DNA of 64,000 nt from Endomychus coccineus. Taxonomy: Eukaryota > Arthropoda > Insecta > Coleoptera > Endomychidae. Positions within the stretch are counted from its first letter, which is position 1. Every line of letters starts with the position of its first letter. Below are positions 31,040 to 42,928 of the stretch, piece after piece. The notes under the pieces were generated by a model. That model searched no databases, was not told the DNA's origin, and saw nothing but the letters and a program-made list of their open reading frames with translations. The translations under genes and the position numbers were made by a program. The stretch covers positions 27,694,297 through 27,758,296 of the forward strand of contig OY294068.1 in assembly GCA_958510875.1 (NCBI GenBank). The letters are read 5' to 3'.

Positions 31040-32380
31040 CTTTCAACACAAAAGTGCAATTATCAATAGGGTTAATGAGATTACAATTACGAATAAGGGA
31101 TCATCTGAAATTCCGAAACAGGTAGATTCCGGGAAACTGAGCGAATTGTGCATTAGGATAATTATTCTTTAATATTCTGAGAGTACTTCGAATGACAAAG
31201 GAAAAGATCACTTTGGTATAGGTCTAAGCTGATCATTCAGGATATTGTTGTAGAATCTCCATTAATTCCAATGTATTTAATTTAAGACCTTTGATTTGAT
31301 TATGTAAAATGCTTAGGCTATCTGAATTAGGAAAAGTATGACCTGTATGTAAAAAATGGTTAACAAACCAGACTCAACTTTTTCCAACCATTTTTACAAA
31401 CGCTCACGCCGTTTTCCGCATAAACCGATAAAGAGCGCAGACCGCAGTCTGTCTAGTCACGCCGCCAGCTCGATCTTTTTCTCCACAATTGGCCATATAG
31501 TTCGCGACCCAATCATTGTGCAAAGCAAAGCGAATGGCGTCGAGTATTTCGACGGACCGCTCCTCTCAATAACTCGAAAACGGCTCAAGGTAGAACAGTG
31601 AATTCTTATGCCAGTGAATTTGGAGCATCGTTTCTAGTTTGTGTCAAAATTACAAGATGATCGTATTCAACATTTGGCCACTACACGAGAAGATACGTTA
31701 GCCAAATAATCCTACCGAATGAAGAAACCAAATTCAATATATGAGCAAAAAATCAGTTATAATTAGACAAATACAGGAGAACAAATCGTAGCCAAAAATA
31801 TAATCATGCTAGCAACAAACGGTTAACTAGAAGGATTTTACTTATTTAACTTTAAACTAAAGATTAAAAATGCTTAGTAATGTGGTATTCTCATTGTATA
31901 ATTTATAAATATCAAAAGACTGTGCTCTGAGGCAAAAATTGAAGGTGGGAATGACAGTCCTGTACCTAGTCTTGTTGTAAAAATGCGGATAACATTTATT
32001 GCTCACAACATTGTGAAAGATACTTACCTATTGAAATACTCACAGTGTAAGGCTTGTAGCTGTATTTTGAGAAAAAAAAAGTCCCTATTTTCTGATCGTA
32101 TGACCGGTTGGTCAGACATGGTTTGCTATGGCGGACTTATCAATATTATTAGTATGAAGATGTTTTCTCAGAACATTTTTCACAGTCATTACACTGGATT
32201 TTATATATACTCGATTTATCAAGATCTAAAGCGTGTAACCAAGCAAATGTTTCAATTTAGATTTGCATTTGAAGGCAGGTTTCACATTAACTCTTTTAAA
32301 TACATCAGTTAGTTTAAGAGCGAATTTAGGAGCATAGGTAAATTACTCGATAGGTCTACTGTGTGTTTTTCTTATTGCAT
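31040..32380. other. No recognised gene; one moderately GC frame
   Basis: The plus-strand frame at 31356-31601 (81 codons, rich in Arg and Ser) is GC-richer than its surroundings, but I recognise no family and see no start context that supports it. The rest is AT-rich and closed. Confidence 0.35.
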
Positions 32381-32384
32381 TTAG

Positions 32385-32730
32385 AGATTTGAAATTTTGA
32401 AAGCGTGTTTGACCACTTATGCTATTCTTTGCATTAGTCATGAAGGTGCTCTTACTTCCGGAGGCAAGCGATACTTTTGATTTTCAAATGAACTACCTTA
32501 TATATTTTTTGATATTGGGAAAGTGAACAAATTTTCATCATAGAGAGTTTTAAATACACCGTTGTCTAAATAAAATAGGTCTCTATCTGAATATCAAAAA
32601 ATATACAGGGTGTTCTATTTTTAAATCAAAAGTTGATGTCACTTCCGGTCACTTCCGGAAATGAGAGCAGCTTCACGACTAATGCAAAGAATAGCATAAT
32701 TGGTCACAAATACCTAATAAAAATTTCAAA
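32385..32730. mobile_element. Miniature TIR element (~345 bp)
   Basis: Arms of about 80 bp. 'tatgctattctttgcattag' at 32418 is inverted at about 32697, extending outward through 'gaccacttatgc' against 'gcataattggtc' and inward to 'acttccgg'. The interior carries 'tacagggtgttc'. Target duplication is not certain. Confidence 0.65.
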
Positions 32731-33792
32731 TATATACATCGCATACGAAAAAAGTTATATTCTGGTGCGGTCTTCGGAAAACACACGGTATTTTTCCAGT
32801 TAAATTATTCGTTGTTGATTGTTTATTAATTTATTTATTCAACATTTATATATATTAATACAGAGAAACAAAGGGGAAGAATGATTTTATTGAGTTACTT
32901 GTCTAAATTATTAGTTCGTTAGAACACTTCCACCCTCACAATATGAAGGAGACTCTACAGGTAAATTAGCCTTCAACTTGTAAGAGCAAATTATCTTATT
33001 CACTTCCAATGTCTTTGAAGATTTCGCAAGAATTCCACCAATACTCTTTTATTTATTATGTTGCTCCAAAAATCAGCTAGAATTTTATATAAAAGCTTCG
33101 CAAAGAACTAATTTAAATTCTAACAAAGAGGAGAGTAGAGTTGCTAAATTAATTTTACTCTCTTCTTAATACTACCTGTCGACAATCTAGATTTCTACGT
33201 TCAAGTTTTCATTATAAGTATGATCTTGATTCTCACAATGGAACGTCTCTTCGCTGCAAAAGCACTTGATAAAATTGTATTGATTTGTCACTTCATTTCC
33301 AACAAGAAATTAGATATTCATTCGCACACGGAAATATATCTACTGAGAAACTAACACGCAACATTTCGAATCCTAAATTGAATAGATTGTCCGTTCTGAT
33401 TCAATATTTGAACAATTGAAAATATGATAAGATCCTTCTAGTCCAGATCAATCTGTAACGTCACAAACTTATAGTTCTAGACAACTGTTTCGCTTTTCTC
33501 GTAGAGGTCATCAGTGGGACGAGCAAGATTGCAATGTTACTGAAGGATCTCTACTGAAAGTAGTCATAACCAGTGGTAAAAAGACCACTTTGATAGATTT
33601 TCTCGAACCTTTAGTTATAGGTTAAAACCCCATTTTTTATTCATTTAAATACAACACCTCCATACTGACGATAATTAGTGGGCTATTTTTTAACGTATTA
33701 GACGTATCGACATTCGACATCACAGAAATCACACAATTAATAGACGAAACAGTGCTGCACGGTTTTGCTAACCATAGAAAACATAACGATAG
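32731..33792. other. No gene; one dispersed repeat
   Basis: About 33435-33510 ('ctagtccagatcaatctg', 'cacaaacttatagttc') is an inverted match to 53615-53695. No coding signal is visible. Confidence 0.45.
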
Positions 33793-33800
33793 CTAACTAC

Positions 33801-34072
33801 CATGGTCGTATATACATGTCTGGAAACTCTATGTTTGACATGAGTCTCTTACATGTCGCCAAGCTCGTAGTCCCTCGCTCAGCCACCAGTGGGGCATGGA
33901 TCGAGGTATGTTGTCAGGATGCCAGAATTAGGCGCCATATCGTTCAAACACGGCCGTATACGTGCCAACGAACATCCCTCGACTCATGAGCCACCCTTTT
34001 GGTACTACGCGACCACAACACTTCTCACATAGGAAACAGCCACGAGTTTCCAGATCTGTATATACGACCGTG
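33801..34072 (-). mobile_element. P-like miniature element, copy 4 (THAP exon lost)
   Basis: The ends CATGGTCGTATATAC and CGACCGTG with 8-bp direct repeats CTAACTAC (33793-33800) and TTAACTAC (34073-34080), seven of eight matching. The 3' block comes first, so it is in minus orientation relative to the other copies. Only 272 bp remain, with terminal regions fused and the THAP exon deleted. Confidence 0.75.
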
Positions 34073-34080
34073 TTAACTAC

Positions 34081-35930
34081 TAACCTGCAACTACTTATGC
34101 TTATATCACAGATACGGATACGCATATGTCGTAAGCGTATCTATATTCTATGCTTATACCCAGAATCCCCGCGAGCCCGACAACCTTCACAAGAGTGCTA
34201 GACTGTAAGAAGCACATCATTTCCTCCATTGGAATATGCGCGGTTATATGCGTCATATCCCTAGATGAGTAGAAGACGACCCACGATTCCCTTGAAACGT
34301 GTGTCACGAATCACAAGCAGGCAGTTTAAGACTCACATTTTATAATGTGTTTTAGATTATTTAAATGCTTAGGGGTTTATTTCAAATTTCAGGGGGATTT
34401 GCAGCGCCATCTGGGAATTATTGAGCGAAGCTAGCTAGCAACTATGGCCCAATCACTCAAGCGGTATTGTCAGAATTATTTTTTGAGTACCTATTCTGCT
34501 ACTTTATCATTTAATCAATTTCAAAGATTATTTTTAGTATTGAGCCATTGTGCCCCGTAGATCCGCCACTGCAAATTTTCCTGTTTTTTTGGTATTTTGG
34601 ATCGAAATACGAAAATGACCAAATTTCACCGATTTTCTGTTCATTGAAAAAATGTTCTGGGAAAATGTCCTAGGATTCGTGTTCAGCGACTTAAAAATCC
34701 TCCAAGAAGTCATTTTGGAGGCTTATTTCTCATTTTTTGATACAATAAACATTATATCAAAAATGGGGTTCAAAATAGGGTAATTTAGCATATGAGAGTG
34801 AATTGGGGGGGATTGAAAGAGTTACTCAGTAGTCACGAATAACCTTCATGTTCCATAGAATATCATGCAAAAAGAATTTTTCAGATTCGACCTCCTGCAA
34901 CGAAGTTAGTTAGTCGGCCTGTTTCCCCACTTTACAGACTGGACTATACGTACAGAGAGGAAAATAAGCAATTTATTATCTATTTTCACAAACAAAAGTT
35001 TCCTCCTATAAATGAATGAATAAATTTACTACTATTTTAAATTAGTGGCACTAAAGTTGAAGCGAGCAGTCTTTTGATTTCATATTCTCACTTAATTGCA
35101 AAGGGAAATAATTATTCCGATAAAGTTCTGAAGCTTTCATCGGTACTATCCTACACACAACGTCAGATGGGGTTTAGCATTTCCGCGACATAATTTACGG
35201 CCGGATATAAAACGGTATTGTTTTCTCTTTGGATTTGAAGTCTCGATAAAATCTGCAGATCTTACCAGTGCCGCATGTAAAAAGCTGCAAATCTCCTAGT
35301 AGATTCACGTTCCAAATATATTTCAGCAATCAAGTTTTATTCCAGGATTCACATGCTGAAACCTGAACTGCATTTGAGGATAAATCATTCAAAATTATTT
35401 ATCACACGGTAGTTCGCTTGGGGAAGGAGCACAATTTGTGATATGATTATGTATGTTTGGATACTGGCAATTTGTGTTTTTTGTTTGAGGTATAAATATT
35501 ATAAGGATTCGTTTAAAACATATTAGGAAGGACGGTTTCGCGTGCTGTAATTTTTTATTTATCTTGGTTTCCGTTCGGATTCCGTATAACGATAGTACGA
35601 TCACATCCGTATGTTTCGTTTATCAAGTTGCATCTTCAGGCAGGGCTTTAACTAAAGGGAACGAAGTAGAGTGAAACGGATATTCCTTAATTAGTTCCAT
35701 TATCTGCCGGAGTACTTCAATTATCAAAGTGTTTCGAACTCTTTCGTACACATTTTATACTTAATACTGATGGTAGAACCAAAACCATTTGATTCATTCA
35801 CATATCGTTTTCAATTCCACTGCTGTTATGGACAATAAGAAATAAATTATGTTAAATGCACTCATAATCTGGTCCAAAATTAGAACTCCTAAATATAATG
35901 GTTTTGTTCGTTTGGAGAATCAAATAGATC
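34081..35930. other. No recognisable gene
   Basis: No family recognised. A patch at 34580-34760 resembles the style of the 15.4-kb foldback element (A/T-rich with TTTTGG runs), but I could not align it. Confidence 0.4.
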
Positions 35931-35934
35931 TCTA

Positions 35935-36430
35935 GCTGTATTATTGGATATCTCCAAAGCATTTGATCAAGTCTGGCACCAAAGCCTTCTTGGGAAACTT
36001 CAGTCATATGGTTTACCGCCTAAGTTTTGTCGCTTACTATTGAGTTTTCTCTCAGATAGTCATATGGTGGTTGATGGAGTATCCTCCGATGCAATGTCTG
36101 TCAACGCTGATGTTCCACAGGGATCTGCCTTGGCACCAACTTTGTTTCTGCTCCATATAAAAAGACCTGCTGGAAGTGACCCCTATACCATCCAATGAAT
36201 CCAGAGGAGCGAGACAGAGACAGGTTGACTCAGTTAATGGAGATCCGGCAAACATTTCGGAATGGGGATCTGATAATCCAGTAGAGTTTGATGCAACCAA
36301 AACTCAAGCTTGCGTCTTATCCAGGGAGGTGAATCGCATAATCTCTAATATAATGATGTCAAGTACAACTATCACCAACAGCACCCTTTCATGGGACGAT
36401 CATATAAGGTCCATTGTGAACTAGAAATTT
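35935..36430 (+). pseudogene. Jockey-type LINE RT fragment
   Basis: Reads LLDISKAFDQVWHQSLLGKLQSYGLPPKFCRLLLSFLSD (motif A with the catalytic Asp), VNADVPQGSALAPTLFLLHI (motif B), then after a stop a GC-richer stretch corresponding to 45690-45960. That stretch includes the ARQRQVDSVNGD/SEWGSDNPVEFDATKTQ segment and TNSTLSWDDHIRSIV. The YADD block between LLHI and this segment is deleted. It is the same family as 44310-46360 and 51335-51830. Confidence 0.8.
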
Positions 36431-37438
36431 CCTGACCAAAAGTTAGTGCTACTGGACTGAAATTCAGTTCAATCTTAAAACTGAAATCTTGATGATGTGA
36501 ACAAAGATGCTAGAAAATTGAAAGCTATTCCGACCGGCTGGTACTCTTTAAAGAACTCTTTGACCACGCTTGTTCTCATCCTAATCCTGTTTAATGTAAT
36601 GTATCTGCGATATATTGGAAAGTCCACGTATCTTAGGATGAAACTGGATGTTAGAATATCCTACAGAGGAAAGATTAAAGTGGCTTCAAGAATTGCATCG
36701 ATTAATCTCAGCAACGTGACAAAATCAATTAAATCGTTTTCTATTTGATCCGAACTAGATATCCTCTTGGGTTTCTCTAAGACAAATAACGTTTGTCACG
36801 CCGTCGAAATCAAAGGTAAAAACCTGGAGAGTGAACGGTTCTTGGGGTATAAACATTAATTTTGTCGACTAAGATAACACGTAGTATTTACTGTTCGCAC
36901 AATAACTTGAAGAAGCATTCGTCCATTAATCAGGCTTATGTTCTGAAGAGTCTGCATTATCGTCAACGGTTTCACAAATTCAAGGCAGATAAATTTGTCG
37001 GAAATTACGATTTCCCCTGTCAGGCAACCATTCCATATACTCGAGTGTGTGGCAGATCATCAGTGGCTGAAAGTGGAATTATTCCGTTGAAATACTGGAA
37101 TAATTAATGCCACAAGTACTAACGACATTTTTTTGGAAACTCAAAAATAACGTGCTTGGATTGTGTTACGATTTTCTTCAAAATTCGAACACTTTTCACT
37201 GATGTGGTTTTATATTCAAACTCTAAATGTGACGTTTAATAGTTTGAACTGCCCTTGACATTTGAAACAAGGGTATTTCATGAGTGATTGAATAGATTAT
37301 ATTCTAAAAATACTTAAACTTTAGCAAATTGTTAGAACATTCATAAAAAAATTGTGATAGGATACTTTGTTCCTTTGCATTTCTTTCGGATAAAATCTTA
37401 GAAGAAATTCTTTTCTAAGAGTAGATGTACTCCTATTG
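36431..37438. other. No recognisable gene
   Basis: Open stretches at 36497-36748 and 36862-37107 show no domain I know. They could be the diverged 3' part of the LINE. Confidence 0.35.
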
Positions 37439-37440
37439 AA

Positions 37441-38110
37441 TAGAAATAATCACCCTTATTCACTGAAAATGCTATTAAAGTACTGAGGATTTCGGCTAGC
37501 AAGTAGCCATCATCAGAGTAAACTGAATTATGAATCAAAAAGTGCCTGTTGAAATACTATTCGGGGATAATAATTCAAGCAATGGGTTGCCCTCAGCTGA
37601 AAGTAAATCAGAATTTAATAAATTGCTTCTTCGTTTATACATTTCCATCCTTCTAAATTACCTAGATATTTGTCTGTACAGTGTTTTAAAAGTGATAAAC
37701 TTTCTTGAGAAATGGTGAATTTGCCGTGTATACATATTTGTTCTCTGTATATGTCGAAATCCAAGTGCCATCTTTTATGATGTTGATATGAAGGGAAGGA
37801 AGCTGATTATCTGTTTCTATTTCGACAGTGAATCTCAGTGAATCAAATTAGCTATTAAGCGTGTTCAAAAAGCCGTGTAAATAGAAATCTTCACTGGTAA
37901 TCGCGAAAATGTCGCCAACATATATATATACCAAACTTTTGGAAATTGATTCAGTTTTGATTTTAAAGAGGTTTCAAGTTCGCTCAGAAAAGTAATTTAA
38001 TTCTGCTTAGAAGGATTCGGGTTGGGATGAGTTAACAGCTCTATGGACCAAGGAGTTAAACTCCTTTGTTACTGTTGTAATTTACCAACTGTTGCTCCAA
38101 AAAAGCAACT
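37441..38110 (-). pseudogene. Penelope-like element fragment (RT and tail)
   Basis: On the minus strand the RT reads KPL-x-NQN-x-INFQKFGIYMLATF, then (Y)VGDIFAIT in place of the YVDD motif, then FYLHGFLNTLNS, FDSLRFTVEIETDNQLPSLHINIIKDGTW and STYTENKYVYTANSPFLKKVYHF. That is the PLE palm and thumb order. The GIY-YIG part is deleted, and the terminal tail (37441-37690) follows directly, with a hammerhead-like block at 37491-37516. This is a second PLE lineage, different from that at 12.8-14.9 kb. Confidence 0.7.
37491..37516 (-). ncRNA. Hammerhead-like block, second PLE lineage
   Basis: On the minus strand: CTGATGA, T, GGCTA, a five-base loop, TAGCC, then GAAA. This is a hammerhead core with a perfect 5-bp stem II and one extra T after CTGATGA. 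Stem I is only about 4 bp and stem III barely forms, so activity is doubtful. Related blocks lie at 38797-38820, 23959-23985 and 42236-42255. Confidence 0.45.
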
Positions 38111-38690
38111 CCATAACATAACGGGACGCCTACTCTATTTATATATCTCTATAGTTTTACCACGCTAAAAAGAAACATCCTTCAGCTTAGAATTTTGAAT
38201 ATTCGTGAAATACTTATACCTCCTCATGATTTCCCTCTCCACTGTGAAAACTTGGAGATGTTAGGAATAGGCACCATAATAGAAATGAAAAACACATTAA
38301 GAACCAAGAATTGAAGATCCTAATGAATGAGCCTTAATAATCCCATATAACGTTTACTTAAACATTTCCATTTTTGATACGCAATCATTGTTGACATTCA
38401 ATTCATAGATTGTCACAAGGCATTTATTCCAACAATAATATCAGAGAGACTGCACGCAAGTCGGCGATATTACCATTTTATAACGAACATCATCAAACCT
38501 GGTATCGTATTGATTCATTTCCATTTTAAATAATGCGTAAAATAACACGTCTACAAATTTTCGATGTTATGTCAATATTCCCACATCAATTATTGAAAAT
38601 TATGTATGAAAGCTATCAGCTCTCCAATCTATAGAATATCAGAGAGTTGCGCCGCATTATTGCTTGTTCATGTTCCGCTCAAACAAACAA
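38111..38690. other. No recognisable gene
   Basis: AT-rich, nothing recognised. Confidence 0.45.
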
Positions 38691-38749
38691 AAAAGGAAAT
38701 ACTTCGTAAAATGAGGTATTAATATCACAACTTTCACTGATAACACTGT

Positions 38750-38970
38750 ACATGAGAAACAATCACTATCATCCATTAAAAATACTGAGAACTTTTCAGC
38801 TACGAAGTAGCCATCATCAAAGTGAACTAAATTAGGAATTAATAGAGTATAGAAGGGAGTACCCTCAGCTGGAGATAAAGCTGAATTTATCAAATCGATT
38901 TTTCGCTTATATCTTCTCCATCCCTAGTAAATTACCTACATATTTGTCTGTACTATGTTTTGAAAGTCTG
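38750..38970 (-). repeat. Penelope tail fragment with hammerhead-like block
   Basis: Parallels 37445-37690. On the minus strand TTGATGATGGCTACTTCGTAGCTGAAAA (given here as 38793-38820) has one change in the CTGATGA core. The bases coding SAEGTPxYT are shared with 40135-40160, and 'ccctagtaaattacctacat' matches 37660. Confidence 0.6.
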
Positions 38971-38974
38971 AAAG

Positions 38975-39160
38975 AACTGTTATGGCGTCTGTTACGTATT
39001 CGAGTCATCTGTCCCGTGTTTGAACTGTCAATCGTTGAACTGTCATGGCATATGTGACGTGTGTGAATTTTCATGGCGTCTGTCACATGTTCGACTCGTG
39101 TGTGATCTTCAAGTCGTCTGTCACCTGTTCCGGTCGTCTGAGATATACAAACTGTCAATC
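38975..39160. repeat. Imperfect short-period repeats
   Basis: Recurring phrases CTGTCAATCGTT, TCATGGCGTCTGTCAC and TCGTCTGTCACCTGTTC in a loosely tandem arrangement; a decayed minisatellite is the simplest reading. Confidence 0.5.
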
Positions 39161-39495
39161 GTTTTCATTCACCTTAGCATCATCAGGGTGAAACCAGCAG
39201 TGAGTTATATAACGCCATCTATCTATCATAGTTGTAGCCATTACATGAGGGGTCACGTGCTCAATTAATAAGCTGACATTGAGCTGTCAACCAATCAAAA
39301 TACGAGTAGTGTAGATATTAAAATGTTCGGAACCACGCACGAGTCCGGAAGTGAGGTTAAATAAATGTCTGTCAGTCGCACCAGAAGTACCTAATGATTC
39401 TTAACGTTCTTTGATATTGAATTAGAGCTTTGAATTTTGGAGGATATGCTGTAGGGGTTGATATTAAGATCTTCCACTCATCGATGTACCCACTA

Positions 39496-39535
39496 CATCA
39501 GCCGGCGATCATAGATCTATATTTGCCGGCTGATG
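39496..39535. repeat. Perfect 11-bp hairpin
   Basis: CATCAGCCGGC (39496-39506) and GCCGGCTGATG (39525-39535) are perfect inverted repeats around an 18-base loop. They are GC-richer than the surroundings; function unknown. Confidence 0.75.
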
Positions 39536-39539
39536 ACGT

Positions 39540-39890
39540 CACTAACCTGTTCAATGAAGTTACTATTTAGTCACGTGCTTTAACATGCAGTCACTTGCTT
39601 ATTACTGATAATGAAACATATATGAATAACACAAACGCATTTTATAGTTAACTTTGGCTTTAATTCCTGAATAATTAAAAAATAGTTACGAGATATCTTT
39701 GATCAATAGCTTATTTTCTCAACAAAAAAGAAAAATGGAACTCAAACAATTAACAAAGTTAGAGCCACCACATTCAAAAGTTTCACTTATCACCCTTCAG
39801 TAATTAATAAATTCCATATTTTTTTTAAAGTTCGCAACATAACCCGTTTATAGATGTAACAACAAGCTAGCATTCATTTCGGCAAACCTT
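39540..39890. other. No recognisable gene
   Basis: Nothing recognised apart from a short match near 39845 ('acccgtttatagat') to 24040. Confidence 0.45.
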
Positions 39891-39894
39891 TGAT

Positions 39895-40160
39895 AATGAT
39901 TCCGATTCCGCCAAATCCGAAATTCACAGAATCGATTGTGAATCGTGTTCAAAGTGCTTTGTTGACCAAACTAGAAGGAACATCCTAACTCGGCATAAGG
40001 AATAGTTTGCCCATATGAACAAAAATAATGGTAAAATATCACTTTAAAATCCAGTATGGACAAATGCCTAGGTAATTTGGAAGGGATGGAGAAGATATAA
40101 CCATGAACTCAATTTGATGAATTCAGTTTTTTTTTCTTCAGCTGAGGGTACTCCCTTATA
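39895..40160 (+). pseudogene. PLE GIY-YIG and tail fragment
   Basis: The plus-strand frame reads IHRIDCESCSKCFVDQTRRNILTRHKE, stop, FAHMNKNNGK, which resembles CxxCxxxYVGQTxRNILTRHKEHFAHI. The G of GQT is D, and a stop replaces a residue after HKE. Downstream lies the tail block shared with 37640 and 38880 (inverted). The order GIY-YIG, then tail, is as expected for the 3' end of a PLE. Confidence 0.6.
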
Positions 40161-41070
40161 TACCATACTAATTACAAATAGTATTTGAACAGGTATATTT
40201 TTTTTTATTTTTATACTTTGACTACCCGAGAGGAAAACCTATAATGTCTGAAGAACATCGTGTGATCCAGCGATAGAATGTTGATAATGGGGTAATAAGG
40301 GTTCATGAAGTTCATTTCCAATATTAAAAACAAAATCATTTTTATGAATCTAAAATTTCATGTAAAATTAAAATATCTAAAAGCAAAGTTACAAGAACAT
40401 CTAGGGGTTGCCGGATGTTTTCTGTATAGTATCAATAACAAATTTAGTAAAAGAATTTCTAAAATAAATATAAGACACCCGCTTCACGAAAGGTGATATG
40501 ATACCATAGCTGGCATCGTCTTAATGATTTCAATAATTTCACACAAGTTTCTCATTCGAAAGGAAATCATAAACCTGTCAAGATGAATAACCAATATACG
40601 GAATATACGGAATATACGGAAAACGAATGTTAAGCTATGAAATGTTAATGTTAACCATCTGGAGATGCTTACGTAGCGGGTTATTCCAGAACCGCTAGAG
40701 GTCTCACGAGAGAGAAAGAATTATTAACTATCTTACTGCTTACTGGTTTCATCATTTTTCTAAATTTGCTGGAAATATCATTGGTACAAAATTAAAAGCA
40801 GGATCACTATACTAGTTATTTATGTATCAAGGGAGTTATAAGGGCCTTAATTACCGATGGCATAGTTTGCGTTCTGAGGGCCTCTGGCCCGAGGGACAGC
40901 AATTGCCTGAGATTATTAAGGCTCATTAATTCCCGTGGTACATAGATAATTTTATTTCTGACCGATTTCAATGAAATTTTGTTCATTTTTAAAACGGAAT
41001 AAATGCACCAATTCATTACCTTCCCGCTATATTTGAATCAGGTACCGTTGATTATAGGAGTTTTGTTGTT
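40161..41070. other. No recognisable gene
   Basis: Short repeats of 'ggaatatac' occur at about 40595-40620. No domain recognised. Confidence 0.4.
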
Positions 41071-41160
41071 GCTAGGTTGTTGCTATGTTACTTGTTTACA
41101 AACAAAGCTTTATTATCAAGCTGTGTTTGCGTTAAAAATGTGTTTTCTACCCAAAATAAA

Positions 41161-41510
41161 ATGGAGGATATTTTGAAAAACGCTGAAAAAGCAAGAGAAT
41201 CGTTATTTCCATCGAAAAGTGAAGCCGTATACAAAAAAGAATATAAAATATATCTGGAGTGGCTGACACGGAAAAATGTTATGCCAAAAGATGCCACTGA
41301 AACTGTATTTCTGGCATATTTAAGAGCTGGTGAGGAATTTTTATATGTTTTTCGGTAGATTTGGTAGTAATTGTGTTTATTCGTTGCAGTCAGAAACGTA
41401 TAGTTCGAATTCTTTATGGACTAAATGGTCAATGCTAAAATCAAAGGGTGACTATACATGAGAAACGAGATATCACCAAGTTCAATGAACTAGAGGGAAT
41501 TATAGAATCT
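41161..41510 (+). pseudogene. Crypton-like tyrosine-recombinase N-terminal fragment, with intron
   Basis: From ATG 41161 the frame reads MEDILKNAEKARESLFPSK, then YKKEYKIYLEWLTRKNVMPKDATETVFLAYLRA. Removing 41330-41393 (donor G|GTGAGG, acceptor TTGCAGTCAG|AA after a T-rich tract) joins it in frame to ETYSSNSLWTKWSMLKSK. A +1 shift then gives VTIHEKRDITKFNELEG. The pattern LLPxKSxxxYxxxYxxFxxW...VxLAYF...SSTLWxxYSMLKS is the SAM-like N-terminal domain of Crypton-derived recombinase-like proteins common in insects. The frameshift near 41445, and loss of everything after 'YDPLY', show a dead copy. A related intron-less copy lies at 58590-59018. Confidence 0.6.
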
Positions 41511-41514
41511 ATAA

Positions 41515-42230
41515 TGTCCCAAGGGAGTTATGACCCCCTTTATTGATAGCGTAACTATGACGATATAGGCTTATAATATCTCGGTCAGAAATAAAATAAT
41601 TAATGATTAAACAGTTCGCGGATTCTTCTCCTAATTGGAGAAAAAGGACGCATCGTAAATAACAGCCGCAATTTCAAAAACCTTCAGTTATATTTTATAA
41701 CTTGAATTATTTCCTTCAGAAATCATGTGGCACTTTTTCAATTAATTTAACTAATAATTTCCTCAGAATATTTTTGGTAAAAAGGATGAATTTCGCTAAA
41801 TCAGAGTTGTTATATATTTCTAATTTTTATTCAAGTTCAAGTTGAATAATACATTCAAATCAGTTCATTTAGCTTGAATCCTCTAGATTCATCCTGGTTG
41901 GAGAATCTATTACACTCAGTTTTATTTGTCTTTCAGTTAATTTAAATTATCTAGGTTTGTTCCATTTGAGATTAGATGTTGATCTTATTTTTTTATTCTT
42001 ATAGTAATACACTTGATTATAATATTCTCTCCTTATCAATTCTCATAATCATTGATTTATTAATAATAATTTAATTGATATTTTTATTATTAAGGTTCAT
42101 TGTTGTTGTTGAGTACGAGTTTACCTGATTAATATTAGCGTTTACCCTTCCACTTACTTTGCAGTGTGTCTTGTGAAATAAAAGGGGAAGTATCAATGAT
42201 GTTTTTGCCGTTAGAGAGAGGGCCATGTTA
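41515..42230. other. No recognisable gene
   Basis: AT-rich; nothing recognised. Confidence 0.45.
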
Positions 42231-42232
42231 CA

Positions 42233-42320
42233 ATAGCTACTTGGTGGCTGAAAAGTGCTCAGTACTTTAACAGCATTTTTAGTGGATAAGGGGGATTATT
42301 TCTTAGCAATAGTGTTATAG
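42233..42320 (+). repeat. Penelope tail fragment
   Basis: Starts within the hammerhead-like block (GCTACTTGGTGGCTGAAAAG) and continues with 'ctcagtactttaacagcatt' and 'agtggataaggg', as in the other tails. Confidence 0.6.
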
Positions 42321-42920
42321 TGTATTCACGTTACGAACTCTTTTATAGCTTATCAGTTTCAGATATAAGTCGTTTTTCAATTCGTCAATCTCTTTCCATG
42401 ATTCCGTACACAGCTGAGTAATCATTTCCACCCACGTAATTGTCAGCTTGAGCAGGTTTCATGTGAACTGATTATTTTCAATGTGCAAACGTAGTATTGG
42501 TCATAAGGGCTAGACTAAAACGTGCGTATGTGTGTATACTTTGGAACACGCTACTGATCTAGATCAGAGTAATTGTATACTTGGAACAAAACTGCTATTT
42601 GACATGAAAATCACCAATTTAAATTCAGTTTACACTCACACGTATTTTTAATCATTGACGTTTCATTTTGATGTAGTAGAAACTTATCTACTCATCTATC
42701 ACAGTGGCAGGTTGATTCCTTCCGAACCCTAAGGTCCAAAAACAACGGACAAGACATGTTTTCGAGTCTTAATTTATCTATTGCATTACTAAAATTTAAT
42801 GTTTTCGCTACTTTGTTCCCATTAGTCATCAAATTTATTAGCATGTCCTTGGTTATAGCTGATTTTGAAATGATTTTCGATTAAATTAGGTTTCGCGACA
42901 GATATTGTGATGAGACATGA
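42321..42920. other. No recognisable gene
   Basis: Nothing recognised. Confidence 0.45.
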
Positions 42921-42928
42921 CTCTAGAG

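Noticed and set aside
39160..39200. Another hammerhead-like block (CTGATGATGC on the minus strand)
   Set aside because: A CTGATGA core is present, but no paired stem II followed by GAAA could be found.
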